From JANWHQ01 sp963775275 (GTDB taxonomy: Bacteria; Pseudomonadota; Alphaproteobacteria; Caulobacterales; Caulobacteraceae), in assembly GCA_963775275.1 (NCBI GenBank), contig CAVZII010000005.1, positions 4,278,001 to 4,342,000 of the forward strand: a stretch of 64,000 bases of DNA, written 5' to 3'. The position numbers and the translations under genes were made by a program. Positions 18,772-26,450 of the stretch are shown piece by piece. The notes beneath the pieces were generated by a model. The model was given only the letters and a program-made list of their open reading frames with translations. It had not been told where the DNA came from and made no database searches. Within the stretch, counting starts at the first letter, position 1, and the number at the start of each line of letters is the position of its first letter.

Positions 18772-19236
18772 TCAAGCCGCGCTCCGGCGCAGCCAGGCCA
18801 GCACGCCCCAGGCATGGCTGTCGTGGCGCAGCCGCCGGACGGCCTCCTGCGGCTCCAGCCAGACGAGCTCGTGGTCTTCCTCGATCTTCAGGCTCGCGTC
18901 CTCGCCCACGACCTCGGCGCAGTAGATGAAGGAGCGGTTGTTGACCGGCGCGCCGTCGGTCTTGCGGAAGTACTGGTCCGCCCGGGTGATGAGGCCCGCC
19001 GGACGCGCCACCAGGCCCGTCTCCTCGCCGAACTCGCGCACCAGCGCCTGGGGCTCCGTTTCGCCGGGATCGATGGCCCCGCCGGGCAGGTCGATCCAGG
19101 GCTCGAAGCCCGGCTTGGACACCTGGACCAGGGCGATGCGCGTCCCGCGCGACGCCACGCCGAAGGCGGCGGGACGGTCGGCGTAGACCACGCCTTCCTC
19201 ATGGGTTCCGAACTGCAGCGGCGCCGGCTTGGTCAT
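18772..19236 (-). CDS. Nudix hydrolase
   Basis: The 154-residue protein has a complete Nudix box: GGAIDPGET, then REFGEETGL at the expected spacing (about residues 50-72), so it should hydrolyse a nucleoside diphosphate linked to another group, using Mg2+. The ATG at 19236 begins MTKPAPLQF. The frame is also open upstream, but that part lies inside repeat family A and is not expected to be translated. It is probably a single-gene unit with tRNA-His downstream. Substrate unknown. Confidence 0.87.
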   Translation of the reverse strand: MTKPAPLQFGTHEEGVVYADRPAAFGVASRGTRIALVQVSKPGFEPWIDLPGGAIDPGETEPQALVREFGEETGLVARPAGLITRADQYFRKTDGAPVNNRSFIYCAEVVGEDASLKIEEDHELVWLEPQEAVRRLRHDSHAWGVLAWLRRSAA

Positions 19237-19247
19237 GGCCCCTCTCG

Positions 19248-19362
19248 CCAGTGCATCGTAACAGACGGATGATCCCAGATCCGTCTGCCACGATGAACTC
19301 ATTCAAAGACCTGTGCTGCGAAGCTCGAACGAGCGGTCCGCCACTGGTTCGAGCTTCGCAGC
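19248..19362 (-). repeat. Two-hairpin dispersed repeat, family A copy 2
   Basis: Read on the minus strand, this unit matches copy 1 at 14054-14170 along its whole length: a first hairpin starting GCTGCGAAGCTCGAAC, the linker with GTCTTTGAAT, and a second hairpin with CAGACGGAT/ATCCGTCTG, ending GATGCACTGG. The arm sequences differ between copies at several positions, yet pairing is largely kept, which suggests selection on the fold or on mobility. It lies between two genes of the same direction, just upstream of the Nudix start. Confidence 0.85.
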
Positions 19363-19414
19363 ACTGGCGCAACGGCCAGGATCGGCGCCTGTTCCGGCCG
19401 GACGGGGCCGGGCC

Positions 19415-20005
19415 CTATCCGGCGATCGCAAGCTCGCGCTCGACCCGCCCGACCCAGGCGCGGACCTTGGGATAGGGCTCGAGCGTGAAGCCGCCCTCGT
19501 GCGCCCAGCGGGTGTAGGCCACAAGCGCGATGTCGGCCAGCGAAAGCCGGTCGCCGACCAGGAACGGCGAACGCTCCAGGCCCAGCTCCAGGTGCTGCAA
19601 CGCCGCCTCGCCGCGCTCGATCAGCCCCGGATCGAGCTCGGACCTCGCCTTGCCCAGGAACAGCATCTGGAAGCGGGCGACGGCGATGGCGGTCTCGTGG
19701 CTGTACTGCTCCCAGAACAGCCACTCGAGCATCTTGGCCCGCTCATAGCCGCCCTTGGGGATCAGATCGGAGCCCAACGCCAGCCACAGGATGATGGCGT
19801 TGGACTGGGCGAGCGCGCGGCCGTCCTCGAGCACCACCGTGGGGACCTGGCCCGCCGGATTGATCGCCAGGAACTCCGGCGTGCGCGTAAAGCCGCTCAT
19901 GACGTCGACCTCGCGCCACTCGAAGGGCCGGCCGAGGCGCTCGGCCGTCCACTTCACCTTCAGGCAGTTGCCGGAGCGGCTGTCGCCATAGACGAGGAAG
20001 GACAT
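19415..20005 (-). CDS. Glutathione S-transferase family protein
   Basis: The 196-residue protein has a thioredoxin-like N-terminal domain with the SRSGNCLKVK start (Ser/Cys near residue 10), the cis-proline stretch NPAGQVPTVVLEDGRALAQSNAI and an all-helical C-terminal domain. Members conjugate glutathione to electrophiles or act as redox proteins in the cytoplasm. There are no pathway genes next to it; the family A repeat lies downstream and a half-copy of repeat family B upstream. Confidence 0.88.
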   Translation of the reverse strand: MSFLVYGDSRSGNCLKVKWTAERLGRPFEWREVDVMSGFTRTPEFLAINPAGQVPTVVLEDGRALAQSNAIILWLALGSDLIPKGGYERAKMLEWLFWEQYSHETAIAVARFQMLFLGKARSELDPGLIERGEAALQHLELGLERSPFLVGDRLSLADIALVAYTRWAHEGGFTLEPYPKVRAWVGRVERELAIAG

Positions 20006-20089
20006 GCTCGCCGTTTAGGCGGGAGCGTGGGGACAGGCAATCCGAGCATTGCTGCGGCCTCTTTCAGATTTCCTTGTCCGGCGAAAGCG

Positions 20090-20161
20090 CTAGTGAGGTG
20101 AACCTGATGTTCGTTCGGCGTCGCCGCCAGGCGGTTGCGAACGTCAAAGTCGGGACACTAG
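20090..20161. repeat. Half copy of hairpin repeat family B
   Basis: A 72 bp segment begins CTAGTGAGGTG and ends CGGGACACTAG, the same tips as the elements at 27388 and 30604. Only one of the two hairpins is present and its stem is weak: CTAGTG and TTCG pair with CACTAG and CGAA, while the rest has diverged. It lies in the gap between the divergent GST and 3D-domain genes. Confidence 0.55.
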
Positions 20162-20238
20162 CGGCCGCGCTTGGCGCCGGGTCCGCCTGCGGCTAGACGA
20201 GGCGCCGACGACTTGCGCCGCAGAGGGGGGGACCCGAC

Positions 20239-20718
20239 ATGCCACGCCTGATCGCGGGCTGCGCCGCCCTGGCGCTGGCCCTCGCCTCGCCGGCGTTCGC
20301 CTCACCCGATCCCATCGGCGAGGTGCTCCAGAAGCTCCAGGCCGTCGGCGCGGCGGCCCTGAACGCGCCCAGGTGGCTGATGAAGGCGACGCTCTACCAC
20401 TCCGGCCACGGTGTGGGCGTGCGCGACTCCATGGGCTGCCGCGCCGTGCCCATGCGCACGCTCGCGGTCGACCCGCGCGTGGTGCCAAAGGGCAGCGTGG
20501 TCTTCATCCCCGAGACGGTCGGCCTCACCCTTCCCGACGGCGAGATGCACGACGGGCTGTGGTACGCCTCGGACGTCGGCGGCGCGATCAAGGGCGACCG
20601 GATCGACCTTTACACCGGCGTTGGGCGGGCCTCGATGAAGCCGCTGATGCCGCTGAACCTGAAGGCGCTGGCGGTGACGCCGGTCTCGACCTTCGAGGGC
20701 TGCCCTCCGGTGGCGTGA
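20239..20718 (+). CDS. 3D domain protein, secreted
   Basis: A signal peptide (MPRLIAGCAALALALASPAFA) precedes a 3D domain of the double-psi barrel type: GCRAVPMRTLAVDPRVVPKG, then YASDVGGAIKGDRIDLYTG with the conserved aspartates. In MltA and related enzymes this fold cleaves peptidoglycan strands; stand-alone members are often annotated as cell-wall proteins without proven activity. The 159-residue length is one domain only. A G-rich ribosome site precedes the ATG. Its stop abuts the converging small gene at 20719. Confidence 0.82.
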   Translation: MPRLIAGCAALALALASPAFASPDPIGEVLQKLQAVGAAALNAPRWLMKATLYHSGHGVGVRDSMGCRAVPMRTLAVDPRVVPKGSVVFIPETVGLTLPDGEMHDGLWYASDVGGAIKGDRIDLYTGVGRASMKPLMPLNLKALAVTPVSTFEGCPPVA

Positions 20719-21030
20719 TCAGCGACCGTCAATCACATAGGCGCTGACGGGCGCCGGCGACGAAGCCGACGTCAGGGGGAGGAAGCGCCCGAATGCCCGG
20801 CGCGCGGCCTCGTACGTCACCGGCGCGCGGACGCGATCGATCAGGGCGTCGAACGTCTCGCGGGGCAGGTAGACCGCGTAGGCCACGGCGATGAAATCGG
20901 GACTGAGGCCGAGCCGTTCGACGGCGACCTGGAGCTGCTCGGGCGTATAGGTCTTGGAGCCGCCCCAGTTCTCGGCGAGGAAGCGGGGCAGCTTTCGCGC
21001 ATAGGCCTTGGCCGCATGGCGCAGCCGCAA
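20719..21030 (-). CDS. Small protein of unknown function (103 aa)
   Basis: The product starts at a TTG at 21030 (no better start in the short space after the preceding gene) and is basic at the N-terminus, with helical segments around PEQLQVAVERLGLSPDFIAVAYA. I do not recognise a characterised domain; it could belong to a short alphaproteobacterial DUF. It follows the ferredoxin reductase gene by 27 bp in the same direction and may be co-transcribed with it. Confidence 0.55.
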   Translation of the reverse strand: MRLRHAAKAYARKLPRFLAENWGGSKTYTPEQLQVAVERLGLSPDFIAVAYAVYLPRETFDALIDRVRAPVTYEAARRAFGRFLPLTSASSPAPVSAYVIDGR

Positions 21031-21057
21031 CGCCGTCAGCCACCCCGTCGCCGCCCC

Positions 21058-22137
21058 CTACTTCACCCCGAGCTTCTCCTGCAGGTCCGAGGAGCTGGTG
21101 GTGTACTGGAAGTGCAGCCGGCGCTCCGGATAGACGTAGCGGAACGCCTGCTGGGCCATCAGCGCGACCTCGTGGAAGCCCGACAGGATCAGCTTGAGCT
21201 TGCCCGGATAGTGATTGATGTCGCCGACGGCGAAGATGCCGGGAGTCGAGCTCTCGAACTTCTCCGTGTCCACCGGGATCAGGTTTTCGTGCAGGTTCAG
21301 GCCGAACTCGGCCACGGGCCCCAGCTTCATCGTCAGGCCGAAGAACGGCAGGAAGGCGTCGGCCTTCACCGACTGGCGCGCGCCCGCATTGTCCTCGACC
21401 ACGATGCTCGCGAGCTTGCCGTCCTCGCCCTTCAGCTCGACCGCCTGGCCGATCAGGAAGTCCATCTTGCGGGCCTCGACCAGGGCCTTCATCTGGGCCA
21501 CCGAATGCGGCGCGGCGCGGAAGCCGTCGCGGCGGTGGACCAACGTCACGTGTGCGGCCAGGGGCTGCAGGTTCAAGGTCCAGTCCAGCGCGGAGTCGCC
21601 GCCGCCGTTGATGACGATGTGCTTGTCCTTGAAGGCGTCCATCTTGCGCACGGCGTAGTGCACGCCCTCGCCGGCGCCCTGGTTCTCGAACAGCTCCAGC
21701 CCGGGGATGTGCGGCTTCTTGGGCTGGAACGAGCCGCCGCCGGCGGCGATCACCACCACCGGCGCCTCGATCACGGTTCCGGCGTCGGTCGTCAGCCGCC
21801 ACTTGCCATCAGGCGTCTTGACCAGTGCCGTCGCCATCTCGTTGAAATGGAAGGTCGGATGGAATGGGGCGATCTGCTCCATCAGCCGATCGGTCAGCTC
21901 CTGGCCGGAGATGATCGGGTAGCCCGGGATGTCGTAGATCGGCTTCTCGGGATACAGCTCGGCGCACTGGCCGCCGGGCCGGTCGAGGATGTCGACCAGG
22001 TGCGCCTTCATGTCGAGCAGGCCGAGCTCGAAGACGGCGAACAGGCCGATCGGGCCCGCCCCGACGACGATCACGTCGGTGGAATAGGTTTCGCCGGCCT
22101 CGGCCGAAGCGAGCACGCGCAAGTTCATATCGTTCAT
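21058..22137 (-). CDS. Ferredoxin/flavodoxin--NADP+ reductase, thioredoxin-reductase-like
   Basis: The 359-residue protein has two dinucleotide-binding motifs: VVGAGPIGLFAVFELG near residue 25 for FAD and VINGGGDSALDW near residue 168 for NAD(P)H. It lacks the CxxC redox pair of thioredoxin reductase, and the C-terminal FAD motif STPGIFAVGDI is followed by an extra tail. This pattern defines the thioredoxin-reductase-like ferredoxin-NADP reductases. Placed just downstream of cysH and cysI, it is a likely electron source for sulfite reductase, through a ferredoxin. GAGGGG precedes the ATG at 22137. Confidence 0.85.
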   Translation of the reverse strand: MNDMNLRVLASAEAGETYSTDVIVVGAGPIGLFAVFELGLLDMKAHLVDILDRPGGQCAELYPEKPIYDIPGYPIISGQELTDRLMEQIAPFHPTFHFNEMATALVKTPDGKWRLTTDAGTVIEAPVVVIAAGGGSFQPKKPHIPGLELFENQGAGEGVHYAVRKMDAFKDKHIVINGGGDSALDWTLNLQPLAAHVTLVHRRDGFRAAPHSVAQMKALVEARKMDFLIGQAVELKGEDGKLASIVVEDNAGARQSVKADAFLPFFGLTMKLGPVAEFGLNLHENLIPVDTEKFESSTPGIFAVGDINHYPGKLKLILSGFHEVALMAQQAFRYVYPERRLHFQYTTSSSDLQEKLGVK

Positions 22138-22183
22138 GGCCCCTCGAGGCGCTCCTTACACCAATAGGTTCTGCAGCTTGTGA

Positions 22184-22936
22184 CTAGATGTCCCCGCCCA
22201 CGTCGAGGGCCGGGGTCGCCGCGCGCGGCGTATGTATGCCGCATTCGGTCTTTTCGGAACCCGCCCAGCGGCCGCCCCGCACGTTGTCGCCACCGGCGGG
22301 CCTGGTGCACGGCCAGCATCCGATCGACGGATAGCCGAACTCCACCAGCGGATGGGCGGGCAGCTCGTGGCGGAGAGCGTAGGCATCGAGGTCCGCCTTG
22401 GACCAGTTGGCCAGCGGATTGAACTTGATCTTGCCGTCGCTGGCCTCGACCACCCTCAGCCTCGCCCGTTCGCCGCCGTGGAAGCGCTTCCTGCCCGTGA
22501 CCCAGGCATCGAAGCCTTCCAGCGCCCTGTCCAGCGGCTGCACCTTGCGGATATGGCAGCAGGCGTCCGTGTCCGTCTTCCACAAGACCTGGCCGGGATC
22601 GTGGATCGCCAGGTCGCTGTAGAGTGGACGCAGGTCGCGCACGTCGTTCAGGCCGAGGCTCTGGGTGAGGCTGCGGCGGTAATCCAGCGTCTGGCCGAAC
22701 AGCATGCCGGTGTCCAGGAACAGGACCGGAAAGTCCTTGCTGACCTCGCTGGCCAGGTGAAGCAGCACCGCAAATTCCGCCCCGAAGGACGAGACCAGCG
22801 CGACCCGCCGGCCGAACATGTCGAGCGCCGTCGCCAGGATCTCGCGCGGCTCGGCTTCGCGCAGGCGCAGGTCGAGCGCGTTGAGGTCGCGGCCATCCGC
22901 CGCGGTCCGCCCGGCATGGTCCAGCGCCAAGCCCAT
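22184..22936 (-). CDS. cysH: Phosphoadenylyl/adenylyl-sulfate reductase
   Basis: The 250-residue enzyme reduces (phospho)adenylyl sulfate to sulfite in assimilation. It has the SSFGAE nucleotide loop near residue 50, the CC pair in DACCHIRK and the CxxC of GCWPC, which together bind a 4Fe-4S cluster in the APS-preferring bacterial type, and the catalytic cysteine in ECGIH near the C-terminus. The ATG at 22936 overlaps the upstream stop as TGATG, so translation is coupled to the DUF934 gene. An in-frame TTG one codon upstream is a less likely start. Confidence 0.95.
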   Translation of the reverse strand: MGLALDHAGRTAADGRDLNALDLRLREAEPREILATALDMFGRRVALVSSFGAEFAVLLHLASEVSKDFPVLFLDTGMLFGQTLDYRRSLTQSLGLNDVRDLRPLYSDLAIHDPGQVLWKTDTDACCHIRKVQPLDRALEGFDAWVTGRKRFHGGERARLRVVEASDGKIKFNPLANWSKADLDAYALRHELPAHPLVEFGYPSIGCWPCTRPAGGDNVRGGRWAGSEKTECGIHTPRAATPALDVGGDI

Positions 22937-23439
22937 CAACCGCGGGCCCCTCGAAGCTCGAAGATCGGGGTCCGGTCGTCGCTCGCGCGCTGGTAGACGC
23001 GCCGGTAGCGGCCGGCCGCGGCGGCCCAGGCCTCCGGGTCGGCGCCGTCGGCCGGCGCGAAGGCGTCGAAGCCGCAGCGGACCATGTGCAGGGCCTGCTC
23101 GCGCAGAACTTCGCCCACCGCCCTCACCTCGCCCTCGTAGCCATAGCGATCGCGCAGCAGGCGCGCGGCGGTGAAGGCGCGACCGTCCAGGAACTTGGGG
23201 AAGCTCAGCGCGACCAGCGCCAGTGACGACAGGTCGTACGCCAGGTCCTCGACCGCCTCGTCCGGCTCGATCCGCACGCCCACCCGCCGTCCGGCCAGGA
23301 GGTTCTCGCCCTCGGCCATGAAGCGTCCCAGCGAGACGATCACGTCGCCGGCCGGGATCGGATCCTCGTCGGCGACGGCGGCGAAGGCGTCCTCGGCCCA
23401 GGCGAAGACGCCGGCCTGAAGCCTAATGAGCTTCGGCAT
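22936..23439 (-). CDS. DUF934 family protein of the sulfate assimilation operon
   Basis: The protein of about 167 residues starts at ATG 23439 (MPKLIRLQ), inside the 3' end of cysI, overlapping it by 17 bases. The FMAEGENLLAGRRVGVRIEP and DGRAFTAARLLRDRYGY segments are typical of DUF934, a family almost always encoded between sulfite reductase and APS/PAPS reductase in alpha- and betaproteobacteria. The function is unproven; a role as a sulfite reductase accessory is inferred from this constant context. The stop overlaps the cysH start. Confidence 0.88.
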   Translation of the reverse strand: MPKLIRLQAGVFAWAEDAFAAVADEDPIPAGDVIVSLGRFMAEGENLLAGRRVGVRIEPDEAVEDLAYDLSSLALVALSFPKFLDGRAFTAARLLRDRYGYEGEVRAVGEVLREQALHMVRCGFDAFAPADGADPEAWAAAAGRYRRVYQRASDDRTPIFELRGARG

Positions 23440-25078
23440 AGACGGCCTCCTTGAAGGGCTCGAAGCCGACGCGGCGCACGGTGTCGAGGAACCGCTCGCC
23501 GTCCTGGCGCTCGGCCATGTAGGCGTCGACCAGGGACTCCACGGCGTCGGCGACCTTGTCGGCCGGCAGGGCGGGGCCGAGGATCCTGGCCAGGCTCGCG
23601 TCCTCCGCGCCCGAGCCGCCGAGCGAGAGCTGGTAGTACTCCTCGCCCTTCTTATCGACGCCCAGGATGCCGATGTGGCCCAGGTGGTGGTGGCCGCAGG
23701 CGTTGATGCAGCCACTGATCTTGATCTTGAGCTCGCCGACGGCCTCGGCGCGGTCCTGGTCGGCGAAGCGCTCGGCGATCGACTGGGCGACCGGGATGGC
23801 GCGGGCGTTGGCCAGGGCGCAGTAGTCCAGGCCCGGGCAGGCGATGATGTCGGAGATCAGCCCCACGTTCGCGCTGGAAAGGCCGATCGCCCCCAGCCCC
23901 TCGTAGACCTTGGCGACGTCGTCCAGCTTCACCTGGGGCAGGACCAGGTTCTGCTCGTGGGTGACGCGCACTTCGCCCAGGCCGTAGCGGTCGGCGAGAT
24001 CGGCGATCGCATCCATCTGGTCGGCCGAGCAGTCGCCCGGCGTCTCCCCGGGCGTCTTCAGCGAGATGTCGACGATGGCGTAGCCGGGCTGCTTGTGGGC
24101 GTGGACGTTGTTGCGGGCGAACCGCGCGAAGCCCTTGTCGGCGGCCCTGGCCGCCTCGAAGGCGTCCGAACGCGCGGGCAGGTCCTCGAACGCCGGCTGG
24201 ACGAAGGCGGCGCGGATGCGCTCGAGCTCGGCCATTGGCACGTCGGCCGCCGTCCCGATCCTGGACCACTCCTCCTCGACCTGACGGGCGAACTCCTCGG
24301 CGCCGAGCGTCGCGACCAGGATCTTGATCCGCGCCTTGTTGGGATTGTCGCGCCGGCCATGGCGATTGTAGAGGCGCAGGGTCGCCTCCAGGTACGAGCA
24401 CAGCCGCTCGGCCGGCAGGAAGTCGCGGATCGTGGGGGCGAGATAGGGCGTGCGCCCCTGTCCGCCGCCGACGCAGACCTCGAAGCCCAGCGCGCCCGAG
24501 GCGTCGCGCTTCATCTGCAGGAAGATGTCGTGCGAGCGGCCGGCGGTCCGGTCCTGGGGCGTCGCATTGACCGCGATCTTGAACTTGCGCGGCAGCCAGG
24601 TGAACTCCGGGTGCACCGTCGACCACTGACGGATCAGCTCGCACCAGACCCGCGCATCGTCGATCTCGTCCGCGACCGCCCCGGCGTACTGGTCGGCGGT
24701 GACGTTGCGTACGCAGTTGCCCGAGGTCTGGATCGCATGCATGTCCACCTCGGCCAGCTCGTCCATCAGGTCCGGCGCGTCCTTCAGCTTGATCCAGTGG
24801 AACTGAAGGTTGGTGCGGGTGGTGAAGTGGCCGTAGCCGCGGTCGTAGGTGCGCGCGATGTGCGCCAGCCGGCGCAGCTGGGTGGTGTTCAGCGAACCGT
24901 AGGGGATGGCGATCCGCAGCATGTAGGCGTGCAGCTGCAGATAGAGGCCGTTCCTCAGCCTCAGCGGCTTGAACTGGTTCTCGGTGAGCTCGCCCGAAAT
25001 GCGCCGCTCGCACTGGATGCGGAACTCGCGGGCGCGGTCGGCGAGGAAGTCCTTGTCGATGGCGTCGTAGCGATACAT
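23423..25078 (-). CDS. cysI: Sulfite reductase hemoprotein subunit
   Basis: The 551-residue enzyme reduces sulfite to sulfide with six electrons. Two ferredoxin-like halves are visible, with the substrate-binding TSGNCVRN motif, and the 4Fe-4S/sirohaem cysteines are in CPGLDYCALANAR and SGCINACGHHH near residues 405 and 445. It starts with MYRYDAID at 25078, seven bases after the DUF2849 stop. As no cysJ flavoprotein is adjacent, electrons probably come from ferredoxin via the reductase encoded at 21058. Full length for the family. Confidence 0.95.
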   Translation of the reverse strand: MYRYDAIDKDFLADRAREFRIQCERRISGELTENQFKPLRLRNGLYLQLHAYMLRIAIPYGSLNTTQLRRLAHIARTYDRGYGHFTTRTNLQFHWIKLKDAPDLMDELAEVDMHAIQTSGNCVRNVTADQYAGAVADEIDDARVWCELIRQWSTVHPEFTWLPRKFKIAVNATPQDRTAGRSHDIFLQMKRDASGALGFEVCVGGGQGRTPYLAPTIRDFLPAERLCSYLEATLRLYNRHGRRDNPNKARIKILVATLGAEEFARQVEEEWSRIGTAADVPMAELERIRAAFVQPAFEDLPARSDAFEAARAADKGFARFARNNVHAHKQPGYAIVDISLKTPGETPGDCSADQMDAIADLADRYGLGEVRVTHEQNLVLPQVKLDDVAKVYEGLGAIGLSSANVGLISDIIACPGLDYCALANARAIPVAQSIAERFADQDRAEAVGELKIKISGCINACGHHHLGHIGILGVDKKGEEYYQLSLGGSGAEDASLARILGPALPADKVADAVESLVDAYMAERQDGERFLDTVRRVGFEPFKEAVYAEAH

Positions 25079-25085
25079 CTGGGCC

Positions 25086-25448
25086 CTATTTCCGCTTGAT
25101 CAGGGCGACGCGGCCGGTGGAGCGGGCGGCGCCGGTGGCGTGGGTCAGGGCGGCGATGTCGTCGCCGCCTTCGGCCTGCTTGCCGTGATCGGGCTTGTTG
25201 GTGGGCCCCAGCGCGCGCAGCCGCTCGCGATAGCTGATCGGCGCGGGCCCCTCGGGGGTGTCCTGAAGATCGATCAGATAGGGCGGATCGCCGGCCCAGG
25301 TGGTCGGTTGGGCGGTCGCCTCGGCCAGCGCCGCCTCGGCCGTCTCGCCGTCGAACAGCTCCGCGTCGCCGAAGCGCCGCACCCAGCGGCCGCCGGCCCA
25401 GAACACAGCCTCGCCGGTGAGCAGGTCGTTGCAGGTCAGGGCCTTCAC
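25086..25448 (-). CDS. DUF2849 domain protein
   Basis: A GTG start at 25448 (overlapping the preceding stop as GTGA) gives a 120-residue protein with the LTGEAVFWAGGRWVRRF motif near its N-terminus. DUF2849 proteins sit between the sirohaem methyltransferase and sulfite reductase genes in many alphaproteobacteria. The biochemical role is not known; the fixed place in the operon points to sulfite reductase assembly or sirohaem handling. Confidence 0.85.
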   Translation of the reverse strand: MKALTCNDLLTGEAVFWAGGRWVRRFGDAELFDGETAEAALAEATAQPTTWAGDPPYLIDLQDTPEGPAPISYRERLRALGPTNKPDHGKQAEGGDDIAALTHATGAARSTGRVALIKRK

Positions 25449-26275
25449 GCCGTCCGCCTCCCGGTTTGCTCGACGATGGTCTCGGTCTCGGCCAGACCCG
25501 CCACCTCGCCGAGGATCAGGATCGCCGGGCCGTCCAGGCCCTGGATGTCCTCGCCGAGCCTGCCGAGCGTCGTCGCGATGCGGCGCTCGTCCGCAAGGCT
25601 CGCCTTCTCCACCACCAGGGCCGGCGTGGAGGCCGCGCGGCCGGCCTGGATCAGGCTGGAGGCGATGGCCGGCGCGGTGGAAAGGCCCATGTAGACCACC
25701 ACCGTCTGGTTCGGCCGGGCGAGCGCGGCCCAGTCCAGGTCCGGCGCCTGGCCCGAGGCCGCGTGGCCGGTGACGAAGGTGACGGCCTGGGCGAGGCCCC
25801 GGTGGGTCAGGGGCGCGCCGGCGGACGCGCCCGCCGCCAGGCCCGAGCTCACGCCGGGGACCACATGGCAGACGACGTCCGCCTCGCGGCAGGCCTGGAG
25901 CTCCTCGCCGCCGCGGCCGAACACGAAGGGATCGCCGCCCTTCAGCCGCACGACCTTCAACCCTTCGCGGGCGAGGCCGACCAGGAGCGCGTTGATGCCG
26001 TCCTGCGGCAAGGTGTGGCGCGACTTGCGCTTGCCGACGTCGATCAGGCGCGCCTTGGGGCCGGCCAGGTCCAGGATCGGCTGGGGCGTCAGGCGGTCGT
26101 GCACGACCACGTCGGCCGATCGAAGCAGCTTGAGGGCCTTGAGAGTGAGGAGCTCGGGATCGCCCGGCCCCGCGCCGACCAGCCAGACCTCGCCGGCGCG
26201 CGCGTTCGCACGCCCCGCCCCTTGGAGGACGACGAGGCGCCCGGCGCGTGTGACGGTCGCCGACTTGCCGGACAT
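25445..26275 (-). CDS. cobA: Uroporphyrinogen-III C-methyltransferase
   Basis: The 276-residue SAM-dependent enzyme makes precorrin-2, the precursor of sirohaem needed by the sulfite reductase encoded downstream. The signatures VWLVGAGPGDPELLTLKAL near residue 31 and RLKGGDPFVFGRGGEE near residue 105 are intact. Only the methyltransferase half of CysG is present; oxidation and iron insertion must come from another gene. The start at ATG 26275 begins MSGKSATV, and the frame is open further upstream only through the divergent promoter region. It is the first gene of the cys operon. Confidence 0.92.
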   Translation of the reverse strand: MSGKSATVTRAGRLVVLQGAGRANARAGEVWLVGAGPGDPELLTLKALKLLRSADVVVHDRLTPQPILDLAGPKARLIDVGKRKSRHTLPQDGINALLVGLAREGLKVVRLKGGDPFVFGRGGEELQACREADVVCHVVPGVSSGLAAGASAGAPLTHRGLAQAVTFVTGHAASGQAPDLDWAALARPNQTVVVYMGLSTAPAIASSLIQAGRAASTPALVVEKASLADERRIATTLGRLGEDIQGLDGPAILILGEVAGLAETETIVEQTGRRTA

Positions 26276-26450
26276 CAGGTTTAGGTCCTCTATACAGCTG
26301 GGGCCTAAATTGAGGACGGGGCGGACCCTGCGGTCCGCCCCGCCGAACCCCCCGCCGAAAGGGCCGAAATGGCGGAGAGGACTTGCAAACTGTGCACGAA
26401 CAACCCACTTCGCAAGCGCCAGAAGTTCTGGCTCCTCTATTAGGAAATCT
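26276..26450. promoter_or_regulatory. Divergent promoter region of cobA-cys operon and LysR gene
   Basis: The 175 bp gap between divergent genes holds an AT-rich patch (CTCTATACAG and GGGCCTAAATTG) on the cobA side, a GC-rich hairpin GGGGCGGACC-CTGC-GGTCCGCCCC at about 26317-26342, and a second CCTCTAT copy near 26434 close to the LysR start. LysR regulators usually bind such shared regions at a T-N11-A box; the exact box was not defined. Confidence 0.5.

Noticed and set aside
19237..19302. An N-terminal extension of the Nudix protein into the upstream repeat
   Set aside because: The extra codons come from repeat family A; the ATG at 19236 gives the normal family start.
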